64,000 nucleotides of DNA, from contig CAJJDO010000086.1 in the NCBI GenBank assembly GCA_905183005.1, positions 62,001 through 126,000 on the forward strand. The letters are read 5' to 3'. The DNA is from Paramecium pentaurelia. Lineage: Eukaryota > Ciliophora > Oligohymenophorea > Peniculida > Parameciidae. The translations under genes were made by a program, and so were the position numbers. Position 1 is the stretch's first letter. Every line of letters begins with the position of its first letter. The notes under the pieces were generated by a model. It did not search any database and was not told where the DNA came from. It saw only the letters and a list, made by a program, of their open reading frames with translations. This document shows positions 46,099-58,899 of the stretch, one piece after another.

Positions 46099-49000
46099 AT
46101 GTAAAAAGTTGCTTTGGCTCTATACGAGTACATTAATAAGAAATATGTGACCAAGATGATACGAAGATCGGAAGAGCTCTATTCAAGGCAGGTAGAAAAG
46201 CTATATGATAGTGTAGATAGAATTCGAGATGGGAGAATCTGTGAATTTGAAAGGAATAGCATCTGCTGAATTACATAATGGAATTCATTCATATCTCTCT
46301 TACTCACAAATATTGGGAGAGTATGCAAACCGTCCAGGGAACTGGATATTCATCATAATCAATATAGTTTGTTTATCGATAATTGATTTAAAGGGCGAAG
46401 ACTTTTCACTATTCTATCAATTTGTCATTCCTTTATTGGTGGGTATAGCCATGTACTTAATAAAGATGTTATATTATTCAATGATCAAACATCAATAAGA
46501 CAAATAAATCAATAAAAGATAAGTGACTATATTTAAAAGGTTAAAGAGAATTAACTCAACAAATAAGACTCAAATACATGAAGATATAAAACATCATAAT
46601 AACAATGATATCATTCTCTTTTCAGCTCCACGTAAATAAGATATATATAAACCAATGATAATTTCATCATTCAGAGAAGAAAAGAAAGTTTAATCAACAC
46701 CAAGACCAGAATAAAAGGTGTAAATATTTGAAACTGTTTGTTGGGATGAAGTAGAAGTTGGTGATATAGTTGTATTATAAAGAAATGAATTATGTCCTGC
46801 TGATTTATTGATTTTAGAATCAAATTCAGATCATTTTAATGTTGATGTTGCAAACTTTACTGGAAATACTAATTAGATATATAAATAACCAAATATCTTA
46901 ACTAGTATGTCTAGAATGCATCAATTTAAAAATAATTCTTTTGAATATAGACTTTTATTAAGTGGTAAAGTCAATTATGATAGAAATACCAATGATAAAT
47001 CTTTATATTCAGGTTTTGTAAGACTCAAAAATGATCCTTAAGCTATAGATATTAAAAAAGAGAATATAATCTTTAGAGAATAACTCTTATTGAATTGTGA
47101 TTACATATATGGATTAGTTTTATATGCTGGATTAAGTTGTCGTTACTATTACAATTAACCTAAGACTAGAGTGAATCATTCTTTCTTTTATACAAAAGTT
47201 GATAGATTCTTTTAATTCACCCTTATTCTTTTGATTGTATTGTCTTTTGCCTCTTGGATGACAGAATCATTAAGATTTATGTCTTATGGTAGATAATGGA
47301 CTCTTTAGACTTTGTGTAAGTATCTTTTGGGATATCTTAATATGATCCCTTATTATTTACACTTTATGTTTGATTTTATGACCTTATGTACAATGATATT
47401 TAAATAGTATTAATTTCAAAAACAGGTAATTTAACCTACTACAAAGACTACTAATAATACTACTTTACAATTATCATCTAATTATTAAAGAATTAATGAT
47501 TCACCTTTAGCTGATCTTAGTTTAATAGATAGTGTAATATTTGATAAAACAGGTACAATGACAATTCCATCTTTTAAATTGAAGATGATTAATTTTAATG
47601 ATCAATTGTTTTCCATTAAAAATAAAACATTTGATGATTTATATGAATGGAAAACTTATCAATAATAATAATAAGATAATTAAGAGATCTAATAATTTTT
47701 AATGAAAGAATCTTAATCTAATTAAAAGGAAGCATCATAAGTAAGAATATCACCAAAACCTAAATAAATGAAACGTGCATCTAAACATCCATCAATTAGA
47801 CCTGTTTAATAAGAGGAATTATAAATACCATCTAATTAAGAAAATTGTGATACTAATAATAATGATTAAGCTAATTTTGATCCTGAAGAAATAATAGATG
47901 ATAATTTTAAATTAAGAGATATACATAGAAGTAAACAACCTAAAATGTTTTAAGATTCATGGGGTTCAAATACAGATATAAATAATAATGGATAAGGAAG
48001 TGGTGTCTAATAATATTTATAATAATAATAATAAAATAGTAATATTAATATTAATAGTATATAATAATAAAGTAGTAATAATAATATTAATAATTAATAA
48101 TAATTATTAAATAATTAATAATAATCTTTAAATAGTAATCAATAATAATAAAGTCCAAAAGAGATGAAGAAATCTACTTTGATTTCTGGTATAACTATTA
48201 GAGCTAAACATAGTATTAAAATAGATAGATCTGATAAATAAAAAAGATTTGGAGCAGAAAGATCAATGAATTTTACAAAATTTATGTCAGAAGAAGGTTT
48301 AAATAAGAATAATGATGATTTAAGAAGTTTGGATGAAAAAGATTTTCTTAATAAATTGATTACAAATGAAAGTAGAAAATAAACTGAAGAAGCTATCTTT
48401 ATATTAATGATATGTCATAATACTTAATCAACATATAATAAATCTGAAGATACATTTAAACATGAATTTTCATCAAAAATAGATAATCTATAATTAGAAT
48501 TCATTTCTCATTTCAATTATAGATTTGTATGTTCAGCAGTTAATAAAAGTAAATATATTGTGGAAATAAATGGTAGATTGACTGAAATACCTGTTATTGT
48601 AACTTAATTAGAACATTATAAAGTAAGTGTGATACTAACAAAATAAGATTACAGAAGATTCTTTGAAGATATAGATTAAACATATGATTATGTTTAATTT
48701 ATAAGAGATGATAGTTAAGAAATGAGTGATTAGATATTAATGAATAAAGAAGAAAGAGAAAAATGGGATAATATGATCTATAAATTATATATGAATGGAT
48801 GTAGACCAGTTGTATTCTTTAAGTCATTTATGGATACTATATAATATTCATAATTTATTAAAAATCCATTATAAGAATTGAAAACATAACCAAGAGCCTA
48901 TGAATTGAGTTTGGTTATTGGAATCAAAGAGAAATTAAGAAAATCTATTATTACAGTAATTAAAAATTTCTTGGCTGCAGAAATGATTATTTGGATTGCT

Positions 49001-52000
49001 AGTGGCGATTCATTAGATAAAGTATTACCTATTGCTTATAAGACTGAAATTTTGAAAGATTTGATTCCTATAATCCATTTTGATTAATAAGATGCTAGTC
49101 TATAGATTAAATAATAAATTTAATGGTTATATAATAATCAGATTAAACATTTGAAGGATGATTCAGTTCTTGTAGAAAAAAGATAATCTGATAGAATAGT
49201 AATGAGTCCTAGTCAGAAACGTAAATCTATTCATACAAGTGGTAGAAGATAAAGTGCTAAAGGATTATTACCTGGATTCTAAAATTCCTAATAAAGAATT
49301 AAACCATTCTCTATTTTAATTCATGGAGAAACTTTGGATAAAATATCATAAGATAATTCATTGTTTAATCATTTATGTTTTATTATTGCATTTTCTACTT
49401 CTGTTGTAGGTTATAGGATGACTAAAACTCAAAAAGCAATATTAGTTAAAATACTTTAAGAAAAATAAGTTTGGAGAAGAAGAGTCTTAGTAATTGGAGA
49501 TGATGCTAATGATAGTAGATTGATGGCATATTCTGATTTTGCTGTTTAATTATAGAGTCAAAGACTTTATTAATAGGTTGCTGTTGAAAAGATGGAACAA
49601 TTGTAAAGAACCAAAAAAGATTCAAAAAGTATAAGACTTCATTAGATTACATTTAAGCCTGCAATAAAGGATTTCAAAAGTAAGTATTCCAGTTAAAATA
49701 GAGTATTAGTATAATAATATACCTTATGTTGGTACTACAGATATTGTTGTTAAAGATTATCCAAATTTAATATCCATAGTATTATCTGAAAGTAGACAAT
49801 CAGCAGAATTATTAGAGAATATTATCACATTCTCATTTTATAGAAGTTATTTACTCTGTTTTACACTATTTTTTTAGATTTTATTTTAAGGAATTACATA
49901 TTATCCACCTTTAGATTACTTTCAAAGTTTTTTATATATCATTCCATGTCTATTATTATATATTTAAAGGATGACACCGAAGGAAGAGAAAGTGACCAAT
50001 ATAAAAAATTAATTAGTCTATTTTTTTAATCAAAATCAATTAGATTTTAGATAGATGAGATATTGGTTATTTTTTTATAAGGTAATACTCTATTCAGCAT
50101 CTGAAGCCTTTATTATATCTATAATGATAAGTATTATGGATATTAGAAACAACAATGGAAGAATATTTGATGAAGAAATGAAATCAATCCAAATGTTTGT
50201 TATCATATTGTTATTAGATTTAACAAAATAGTTAACACATGCTAATTTATATTAATATATAATATTGCCTATTTCTTATTTTGCTTTCTGTACTATTGGT
50301 TATTTGGATTACTTTGCATATAATATGTTTGATCTATTCTAATATATAATTTCATTAGAATCATTCTTATTTATATTATCATTACAACTATTGTTTTTTT
50401 GTTTTTAGAAGACCTTAACACAATTTCATTCAATATATGTTCATAATACATTGTATAAAGAGGAAGATTAGATGGAAATCAATAATAAGATTAAACCAAT
50501 TTAGATACATAATCAAAAAAGAAGAAAAGATAATTTGGTGATAAATATATAGAAATATATATTGAAATTGTTTAAGACTGAAGAAGAAATAGATCCAATA
50601 ATAAAGTAAATATTATCAGGGATAGTATTGAGTGTAAAGACAACCAAAATAAATAAGATTACTTAAACCTTCAAAAATATTTAATTAGAAATTAAGTATT
50701 AACTGAATGAATTACCATCTATTATAGAATATTATAGATTATATTATCCACTTAGTTGGATGTTAGTAGAAGGAGCAATCTTAGTTTAAATTTGGTTGAT
50801 CAATAGAGATGTAGATTATACTTGGTTTTTATATTTTACATTTGGATATAATGCAGCATAGGTTCTTATGGCTTTATTTATATACACTGTAGCATTTTAG
50901 AAATATCATTTCAGAATTAGTAAGATTTTAATAACAAGTAGATTGATATATAAAATAGTTTATGATGTTTATTTTTATTAGGATAATGATAATGAATTAA
51001 CAGATATGTTAATAATGTAGTTATTTATGTTATAACCATTGATAGATGATAGACCTTTGACAATCATATTCTATTGTTTAACTTTAAATATCAGTTTTAT
51101 AATAAGATTCAGTGCTAATAACACAACAAGTGATGCTAATTTTAATAAATATATAATGTTGAATTACTATTTAATTGCAATGATGTAAACAGCATTATCA
51201 AGTGGAATGCATTTTAGAATACAGAGAAATTCAAGAGAAGAATTCATTTAAATGTTGACTTTGGATTAATAAACTAATTCAATTAGTGATACTTTAAGTA
51301 TTTTGATGCCAAAGTTTATTAGAAATATAATTAATTAAAAAGGAGAATTTGATATATAAGAGAATCAAGGAGAAGTGGCAATATTATTTTGTGATATTTG
51401 TTAATTTGATAAAATAATAAAGGCAGAAAAAGAGAATGTGATACATTTGTTAGATATATTATTCAGATAATATGATTCATTATGTAGTCAATATGGATTA
51501 TAGAAAATAGAAACAGTTGGTAAAACATATATGGCAGCTGCAGGATTAAAGAATATAGTGTCTTAAAATAGTGCAAATCCAGTACTTAGAGTAATTTAAG
51601 TTGCATTTGAAATGAGGAAATTTGCATCATAATAAGATTTTAGTGGAGCTGGAGAAATAATTGTAAAAATTGGTGTTCATTATGGGAATGTGATTGCTGG
51701 TGTGATTGGTTATCATAAACCTTAATTCTCATTAATAGGTGATACAGTAAATACTACAAGTAGAGTATGTTCAACTGGATAAGATGGTTAAATTAAGATT
51801 TCAAATGATGCATATAAATTAGTTAGTGGATCTTAAGATTTTGTATTTACTAAAGATTTGGTAGATGCAAAGGGCAAAGGAGTTTTAGTAACATATATAC
51901 TATCTGAATAAGAGCAAAGAAAAGCATTAAGACATAAAAAATAATGTGTAAAGGAAGGTAAAAGTAAAAATGGTTAACAGAATTCAGTGAATGCCTCTAA

Positions 52001-53687
52001 TAATCAAGAGAGATAAGGTAGAAATTAGAAAATAAAGAGAAAGCCTACTCTTGTATTACCTCATTTGAAATAGAGTAATCCAAAATTATAACATAAATCA
52101 AGTCTTAATGTTGATGCACAATAATAATAGAATTCTCATGGAGATAGTGATCATGCAAATTAGATTGGATATAAAATGAGTGTTGAAGGAGCTAATTTAA
52201 TTGAAGCAATAGAGATTAAATTGGGAAAAGAGAATTTATTAGTAGATGAGAATTTTGATTTTCCTAATAGTGAAATAGAAAAAGAGAAATTAAAATAATT
52301 ATATTAGAGTGATGATGAATTCATAGAAACAGATGTTTTAATATTAGACAAAAGAAAACTCTTTTTAGATTTTGATCCAGAAGTTGATTAATGTCATATA
52401 AATGATTTTTATAAAGAATTAACAAAAAAGAATACTGTATTAGTCATTTTATTAAAGGCAGGAGTGACAATACTATTATTGGTTTAAAATACATCAACTA
52501 TTTTAATTGCTTAGATATTTGAAAATTAATATACATGGTATATAAATCTATCATTTGGATATGTAATTGTAGCAATCAAGATTATATTCTTAGTGTTATT
52601 GATTATGAAATAATATAGAGAGAAATATTTCAAAGAGATATACTTTATCTATAGTTATATTATTACTATGATATGGTGGATAATTCATATATTCTCTTAT
52701 TAGAGTTTCATTGTTGGTGAAATCTGTATTGCTGTTGGAGTATTTTTATCATTTATGACTTAATTGAATCCTATTATTAAGATGAAATATAAAGTTATTG
52801 AAAGTATCTCGATGATTACAGTCAATCTAATTGTAGTTCTTGTTAAAAATTGGGAAAAGAGTCTTATTTATTATGCTATCATCTTATAATTAATCTTTAT
52901 CTCTAATCAAATTTATAAATTCAATAAAAATGTACATTTATATAACAATAAATGTAAACTCAAAGCTAAACATTAATAATTAGATTCTTTGGTTAAACAT
53001 CAATTACCAAGTCATATGCTTGAATAATTTCTTAAATTTTAATAATAAAGAGCTGTTCTTAAAGATAGTTATGAAAATGTTACTCTATTATTTGCTGATA
53101 TTGCTGGTTTTACTGAATATTCAAGTAAAGTCTCTCCAGAGTAGGTTGTGTTTATGTTGCGCAATCTTTTCACTGAATTTGATAAGTGTTGCTAAGAGAA
53201 ATCAGTCTATAAATTATATACAATTGGAGATTGTTATGTTGTTATGGGAATGTTAGATGCTAAAGATAGAAATATAGCATAAGAAGCTAAAAATACTGTA
53301 GAATTGGGATTTGAAATGATTAGTATTATTAAGAGAGTTAGAGACCATATTAATTTCTAAGGATTAGACATGCGTATTGGAATCCATACAGGTAATATTA
53401 TAGGAGGAGTATTGGGTACTGAAATTGTTAGGTATGATATATATGGACCAGATGTTTTAATTGCTAATAAAATGGAATCTAAAGGAGAAAGTGGTAAACT
53501 TTAGGTATCTTCAACAACCAAAGAAATCTTAGAGTAACATTATCCTGAAGAATTTAAATATGTCTTTCATACACGCGTAGACATTCCCTCTATAGATACA
53601 TCTACTGATGGATATTTTATTTCTATTAGAACCTTTGATGAACTTTCCATGGATTTATAAGAGCATCATTCAGAAAGTTGTCGTTGA
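46099..53687 (+). CDS. P-type ATPase-guanylyl cyclase fusion, 2513 aa
   Basis: Two introns (25 nt near 46190-46214; 22 nt at 49680-49701). Residues 1-1350: P4-type ATPase half, with PLLVGIAM helices, phosphorylation motif FDKTGTMT near residue 473, and GDDANDSRLMAYSDF near 1124. The actuator motif reads NFTGNTN where P4 pumps have DGET, and GDGAND is GDDAND, so ion/lipid pumping may be lost. An Asn/Gln-rich insert covers about 510-675. Then two sets of six membrane helices, each followed by a cyclase domain. Domain 1 (about 1740-1940): LFCDICQFDKII, KIETVGKTYM, GDTVNTTSRV. Domain 2 (about 2305-2500): LFADIAGFTEYS, YTIGDCYVVMG. The metal aspartates are in domain 2 and the purine-selecting Glu/Ser and transition-state Asn-Arg are in domain 1, the inverted order known for ciliate and apicomplexan guanylyl cyclases. 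Product cGMP is thus inferred. Confidence 0.93.
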
Positions 53688-54004
53688 TTACTAACAATAT
53701 ATTATTTATATATTATAATCTATATACTTTATTATTATATATTTATATATTATTATCTATTTACTTTATCATTTTATCTCTGATATTTACTTCCCAATTG
53801 CTTAATTAACTTACTTAAATCATTTATATATATTACATCATATAAATATAAAATAAATAAATAATTTTAATAAAATGACGATCTATGTTATTACATAATG
53901 AATCATCCAAATTTGAAATTAATATACTGTAATGATGAATTATCATAATTCAAAACCAACCAATATCTTATCTCTATAAATCAATATTAAATACACAAAA
54001 AGAA
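53688..54004. other. AT-rich spacer
   Basis: 0.3 kb after the cyclase stop with tandem TATTATATATTT-like words near 53700-53770. No gene. Confidence 0.45.
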
Positions 54005-54381
54005 ATGTAAAGAAAATAGTAATATGAAAATGACTTCAAAAATTTTAAAGAAGACAGTTCAATCTCTATTGATTAAATGCTCAAACAATAAGAGTTGGCT
54101 GAAAAATAGAAAGAAATTTGTCTCAGAAATTCAAAAACCTTTGAACTATTTGCCACATGTATATTTCCTATTCATCATATTTAGGTATGGAAAGACATGA
54201 AGGTAAAATTGACAACTTTGCAAAATACCTCTCAATCAAGATGCTATTTATTGAAAAACAAGCTCTTGAATGTTATAAAGGAAATACTAATGATCGAGAA
54301 TATGAAAGATGTCATCAAAGAATTGAATCATAATTACATGATGTCTATAATGAATACTACTAAGGTTTACTCAACCTCTGA
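54005..54381 (+). CDS. small paired-cysteine protein, 116 aa, related to the gene at 57185
   Basis: One 26-nt intron that falls directly before the second cysteine. Starts MQRKQQYENDFKNFKEDSS. It has four cysteines in two pairs, each pair 12 residues apart: CLRNSKTFELFATCM and, after about 30 residues (KIDNFAKYLSIKMLFIEKQ), ECYKGNTNDREYERCHQR. The ends are helical and charged. Two helices with paired cysteines recall CHCH or small Tim proteins of the mitochondrial intermembrane space, but CX12C is neither CX9C nor CX3C. The gene at 57185 has the same plan. Function unknown. Confidence 0.65.
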
Positions 54382-54526
54382 CTATTAATTATATTTATAT
54401 TTAATCAATAAATTTTAATATCTTATAGTACCTTAACAATCACTTTATATAAATTATAATCAAGTTTTTAATATATTCATAATATTCTCAAATATTTTAT
54501 ACATATTTATTAAATCGCTAATGTAT

Positions 54527-55355
54527 TCATTATGATAAGTAGCTTAAACCAGACTCTAATTCAATATATACAATAGTTACATCATCATTACAAGCAAAAC
54601 ATCTACCAATATATCCAGAAACACATTTCTAACAATAATTATGTGCACATGGAATCACAGTAATTGTATTTTACAATTCTTTTCTACAGAATTTGCAAGT
54701 AAGTTGCTGTCTCAAAGAAAACTATCTAATTAATATATAAATTACTGTAAATTATTCTAATTACTAAGATTTTATTGATAGATTTTTCATTTTTATTTAG
54801 CTTTCATAATTTTCATCAATTGCTTTTCTTAGAGTATCATCCATTCTTCTATATGTATCCTTATATTCTAAATCTAATTTCTTTAATTATTATGCTAAAG
54901 TAGAATTATCTATCTAGTATCGTAAATCATTATTTATCAATTTTAGATAAATTATTTACTATTCCTACTCCTCTAACTGCATTTTTAATTTAACATTTTC
55001 TAGTTTTAAATCCTCTGAAATCCTAACCTAAATAACTATAATCTCTATATACTTGTTCCTAATACTTTTGTTCGAATTCCTATTGTATTTTCTCAATTAT
55101 CTGACATTCAGATTATGACTTTACTACATGAATTCTTTTTGAAATTGATTCATCATTTTAGGTTGTTATCTATTTTTTACCATCATTTGATTGTTTCATA
55201 ATACTTAACTATCTTTTAGGTTTAAGTGCATTTGTCTATCTATAAGCTTTCTCTAAACCTATACAATTTGAGTTTTCATAAGTTATTTTTGTTTTATTGA
55301 ACAGTATTTTCTATGATGTTGTTTAATCTAACAAAGGTAGTTTACTTATAAGCAT
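54527..55355 (-). CDS. RING-finger protein with coiled coil, 259 aa
   Basis: Two introns (25 and 24 nt). Starts MLISKLPLLDQTTSQKIL; then a long coiled coil from about residue 80 to 195 (VKLKMQLEEQEQQIIYLK, LKKLDLEYKDTYRRMDDT). The C-terminus carries a compact RING: LTCKFCRKELQ, VIPCAHNYCQKCVSGYIG, RCFACND, i.e. CxxC, CxHxxCxxC, CxxC. C-terminal RING after a coiled coil is a common E3 ubiquitin ligase layout. Substrate unknown. A few upstream codons (INFIQFNNIPTYFE) are open to a TGA at about 55423, so an extra first exon is possible. Confidence 0.75.
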
Positions 55356-55471
55356 TTCAAAATAAGTAGGAATGTTATTGAATTATATAAAATTAATAAA
55401 TTCATTTATGCATTCTCATAGAGAAATAAATTAAAGCAGTTTTAAATAAATATATAAAACATATCATTATT

Positions 55472-56206
55472 TCAAGGAATACTACTTTTCACTATTTATA
55501 TATTTTAGTTTAGTAATTGAGTGGTTTTCAATTCCCAATCCTAATTTATTGAACTTTCATAAGTATTTTATGATTTTCTTATGTCGAAAACTTATTAAAA
55601 TACCCATCTGAAACTTGAGACTTATTCTACAGACTAAAGTATTTATATTATAAATTTACTTACATTTAAAATTATATAAATTTTAGTCAGTCTTTAACAG
55701 ATTTATTCTACAATGAATATTTTTATTGCCATAAGCATTATAGTTGCTGAAGTTGTATAATCTTTTATTAAAAATACTGGAAATGCTATAGATTTCATTA
55801 AACTTTCATCAGCCTATATTTATATTATATATTTACTATTTTTAGAGCATCTTAAATTATCTCATATAATTTTTACTTTTCTCCATCATTATGATTTTAG
55901 CCATTTCCATTTAATTTGTTTTTTAAAAGAACAAAAATATAACTTTTTGAATTTTCTATAGTTTAAATACAATGAAATACTATTAGTAGATTTAATGAAA
56001 GTGCAATCTTTGTCATTTGTTTCTTATTTATATTAAACTGGAAATTTTTTAAATTAATCTTCTTCCTATACTAAACAATCAACAGATTCATTTTCTATTT
56101 TTCCAATGGTTAGATATATATTGCATTCATTTAATTTGTATAAACAAATTATTTATGTTAAGTTTGATTCTTACTCTATTTTTGAGTAACATAAATTATT
56201 TCCCAT
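55472..56206 (-). CDS. probable acylated membrane-associated protein, 228 aa, unknown family
   Basis: Starts MGNNLCYSKIEQESN: Gly2 with Cys6 fits N-myristoylation plus palmitoylation. Introns of 25 and 23 nt (possibly a third of 30 nt near the end, which would not change the frame). Middle: ECNIYLTIGKIENESVDCLV, SKSYIFVLLKNKLNGNG, LYEIIQDALKIADESLM; then a hydrophobic stretch IMLMAIKIFIVE. Alternating hydrophobic pattern suggests a folded domain, but I do not recognise it. Confidence 0.6.
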
Positions 56207-56498
56207 AAATAGTTTTAATATTTTTATTATTCCCAAAAATAGTATCAATTTAAATTTAACTTTAATATTTTTAAACTTAAATAGATATTCATATCATATA
56301 AGTTTATTATAATAATTATATCATATAAAACTACAAAATTAATTTGATAATAAATTTAGAATTATGTTTATAAAATAAGTGGGAATTATATTATAAAAAT
56401 TGATACTGTATTGATATATTAAAATGTTCAAATTTATAACTAATAGATTGAATTCTATAAAAAATTGGTTAAAGATTCTGTTGTATGTTTCTAACAAT

Positions 56499-57158
56499 TC
56501 AAAATTTAATCATTTGTTTCTGACTTCTCAAAACAAGTTTAAGTCCAAAATGGCCAATATTTAACCATTGATTCATAATTACGATCTACTGTTTTTCTCT
56601 TAGTTTGTAATTACTGAATACCTTTTCATATTAGAATATCAAATACATTTGTAATATTCATCATAATTTTCATTTGATTATAAATAAATTTGATAGCATT
56701 TCTCTCTTTATTCATTAGTTTCTTTTTGAATGTATCTTTAAAGAGATTACATATTGACAGTTAATTATTTTAGAAACAATTACTATTTCTAATCAGCCAT
56801 AATTAATAATTATTTTATAATACATTCACAATAATTCTTTCTATAGAGTATGTTAAAATAATTCTTAAAAAATTGTAATCTAATCTCTTGCATTTTAAAA
56901 ACACATCTATTCATCAAATTTGCTTTTGATACTTTTAAGACATTAATTGTTTGTATAATCTATTACATAGTGTAATTTATGTTGAAATAATTCTTATTAA
57001 ATATTAAATAGTTCATTTTTTCTATGATTATAGCTAATACTACTTAAGCATGCATTCAATAAATTGTTCTCTATTTGATTAAGAGGACCAACAGTATTTG
57101 AGAATCTTTCTTTTATATTTGTTTTGTATTTATTGATACTCTAATATTTGAGAATCAT
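56499..57158 (-). CDS. hypothetical protein, 202 aa
   Basis: Two introns (26 and 25 nt) give one frame from MILKYQSINKYKTNIKERFS to TGA. Sequence such as VGPLNQIENNLLNACLSSIS and FKDTFKKKLMNKERNAIKF is helical and lightly charged, with scattered cysteines. Ends REKQQIVIMNQWLNIGHFGL then a basic tail. No family recognised. It starts only 26 bp after the stop of the preceding minus-strand gene (57185). Confidence 0.6.
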
Positions 57159-57184
57159 TTAAATTCATTAAATATATAATTTTA

Positions 57185-57645
57185 TCAATTTATATTTTTT
57201 TGGAATTCATTTATATATCTCTATACATCTATTTTTGCTGATTCTACACATTTATCAGTATCACCTGATTAAATGCACTTTTCAAATTGATTGCCCATAA
57301 ATATCATCTTGAAATCAAATTATCTCATTTCTTTATCTACTCTTTTACTTCTTTTCATCATGCCTTTAATTATTAATTTAACAAATTACAATCTGTATAT
57401 CTATTAACATCTTTGCTATTTTAAGATAAACAAGATAAATGAATAGTTTCTGGAACTCTTTAAACAAGTTATTCAAATCCTTTTTGCAATATTTCTAATT
57501 ATTATTATAATTATGCTCCTGCTGGATGAGATGATTGCATGCCAGAAATAATTTATTTTTATTTTAATTAAATTTCATAAAACACATCAAGAATCTTATA
57601 AAATTACCCTTTTTCTTTTAAATGTTTTTATATATATTCAAACAT
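57185..57645 (-). CDS. small paired-cysteine protein, 144 aa, related to the gene at 54005
   Basis: One 26-nt intron located, as in the gene at 54005, directly before the second cysteine. Starts MFEYIQKHLKEKGQFYKILD; a Gln-rich helix (HPAGAQLQQQLEILQKGFEQ) leads to the cysteine region: LSCLSQNSKDVNRYTDCMMK, then RQFDFKMIFMGNQFEKCIQS and DKCVESAKID. Both proteins share C-x(12-13)-CM, a K/F-rich helix with FKMIF or IKMLF, then a second cysteine pair (here 8 apart, there 12). The shared intron position argues for common ancestry. Cellular role unknown. Confidence 0.62.
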
Positions 57646-57722
57646 ATCTATTTATTTATCAATTACATTTTTTAATTCTGTCTTTCTTATTTAAAATAAA
57701 AATCATCTTTTTCTATAGAGTA

Positions 57723-58043
57723 TCATTTTTTTATAATAGTGTTAATCTTAATCTATATTATGATTAAGACTTCAAAGTAACATAATACTCCAAGAACTTT
57801 TAAAATTGATGTAATTTTGTATAAAAATATAATTGAATTCAATAAGATGATAAATGTTTAATTCTTATTATATTTAAACCAAAAATAGATGTATTAAAAT
57901 TTATTATTATCCTATATGAATGATTTTATAATTATAATTTCTTTATGAATAAAATTTATTTAGTTAAATCTATTATGTAAGATTATTCTATCATTTTTAA
58001 TATCTCCATCTACCATTATAAATGAGTGAATTATTGCTTTCAT
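57723..58043 (-). CDS. doubtful 106-codon reading frame
   Basis: Open from MKAIIHSFIMVDGDIKNDRI to TGA. The composition is dominated by Ile, Asn, Phe and Lys, as expected from random AT-rich DNA read with only one stop codon. There is no start context, intron or motif. Listed because nothing else explains this 0.6 kb gap; it may be non-coding. Confidence 0.2.
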
Positions 58044-58281
58044 TTAATTTACTTATAATTTATCTTTTTATTTTGATTTATCATTTTTAGAAAACTTTTA
58101 GGAATTAAAATTTTGAAGCACCCTTTAATTAATAAATAAAAGTAGCAAAAACTTAATTTATTTCTTTTCATTATGGATAAACTTATTATTAAAATTTAAT
58201 GGCTGATTATATTTTTGTTAATAATTATTTTATTTTTATTTTCTTGTTTAATTCTATTCATCATCATTTTGAATCTCAATC

Positions 58282-58709
58282 TCATATTCTAAATTGTTCA
58301 ACTTTGAAATCATCCTCATTTTCAACTTGTTCTTAATTTGACCTTTCCTCTTCTAATTCTTATTATATTTGCCTTCCTTATCCTTTTACTAATACATCTA
58401 TATTATCTTTATTTATCTCTTCAATACGATTTTCAATTATATCATTATTATAAATATTGATCTTACCTTTATCTTGTCATAAATTTACAAAGTCTTAATA
58501 AAAATTTCAACTGTTTTATAAATTTCAAAAATGACTTGTTATTATTTATATTAGCTTCTTCACTTTATTAGATATATTTCTTTCTTTTATCATATGTTAT
58601 TTCAGATAGGTTATTATTATTAATTTTTAACAATTTTATCTAATTATGCAAAGTATTCTAATTCTACTATATAAACAGGAAATAGAGGTGATCCTGAAAT
58701 CGTTTTCAT
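58282..58709 (-). CDS. possible small acidic protein, exon joins uncertain
   Basis: From ATG 58709: MKTISGSPLFPVYIVELEYF. In other frames downstream: ITYDKRKKYIQQSEEANI, then a strongly acidic C-terminus IENRIEEINKDNIDVLVKG and QQELEEERSNQEQVENEDDF before TGA 58282-58284. The acidic part is clearly biased like protein. Two or more introns would be needed and I could not place them with confidence. Confidence 0.35.
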
Positions 58710-58899
58710 ATACAACCTTCAGTGAGTTACTGAATTTATCCTTAAGGTTTATTTAAATTCTTTATTTATTAAAAATTAATGTAGTACAAGGTAATAATAT
58801 ATTAAGTAATTTACAGATGATGACAGTTTAATTAGTTTCAATATATTAATTAAATAAATAATTTCTAAAATCATTTAATATAATAACAATTGATCCTTT

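Larger units (their letters stand above)
44403..46453. repeat. 929-bp duplicated ends around a 193-bp N gap (probable scaffold artefact)
   Basis: 44403-45331 and 45525-46453 are the same sequence; 45332-45524 is N. Both copies contain the importin-alpha 5' end, the divergent promoter and the first codons of the cyclase gene. The right-hand copy continues into the full cyclase and the left-hand copy continues into the full importin-alpha. Collapsing the two removes the gap and gives one clean divergent pair. Confidence 0.85.

Noticed and set aside
57723..58043. A confident membrane protein gene
   Set aside because: Hydrophobic Ile/Phe content follows from AT-rich DNA; the frame length is within chance with a single stop codon.
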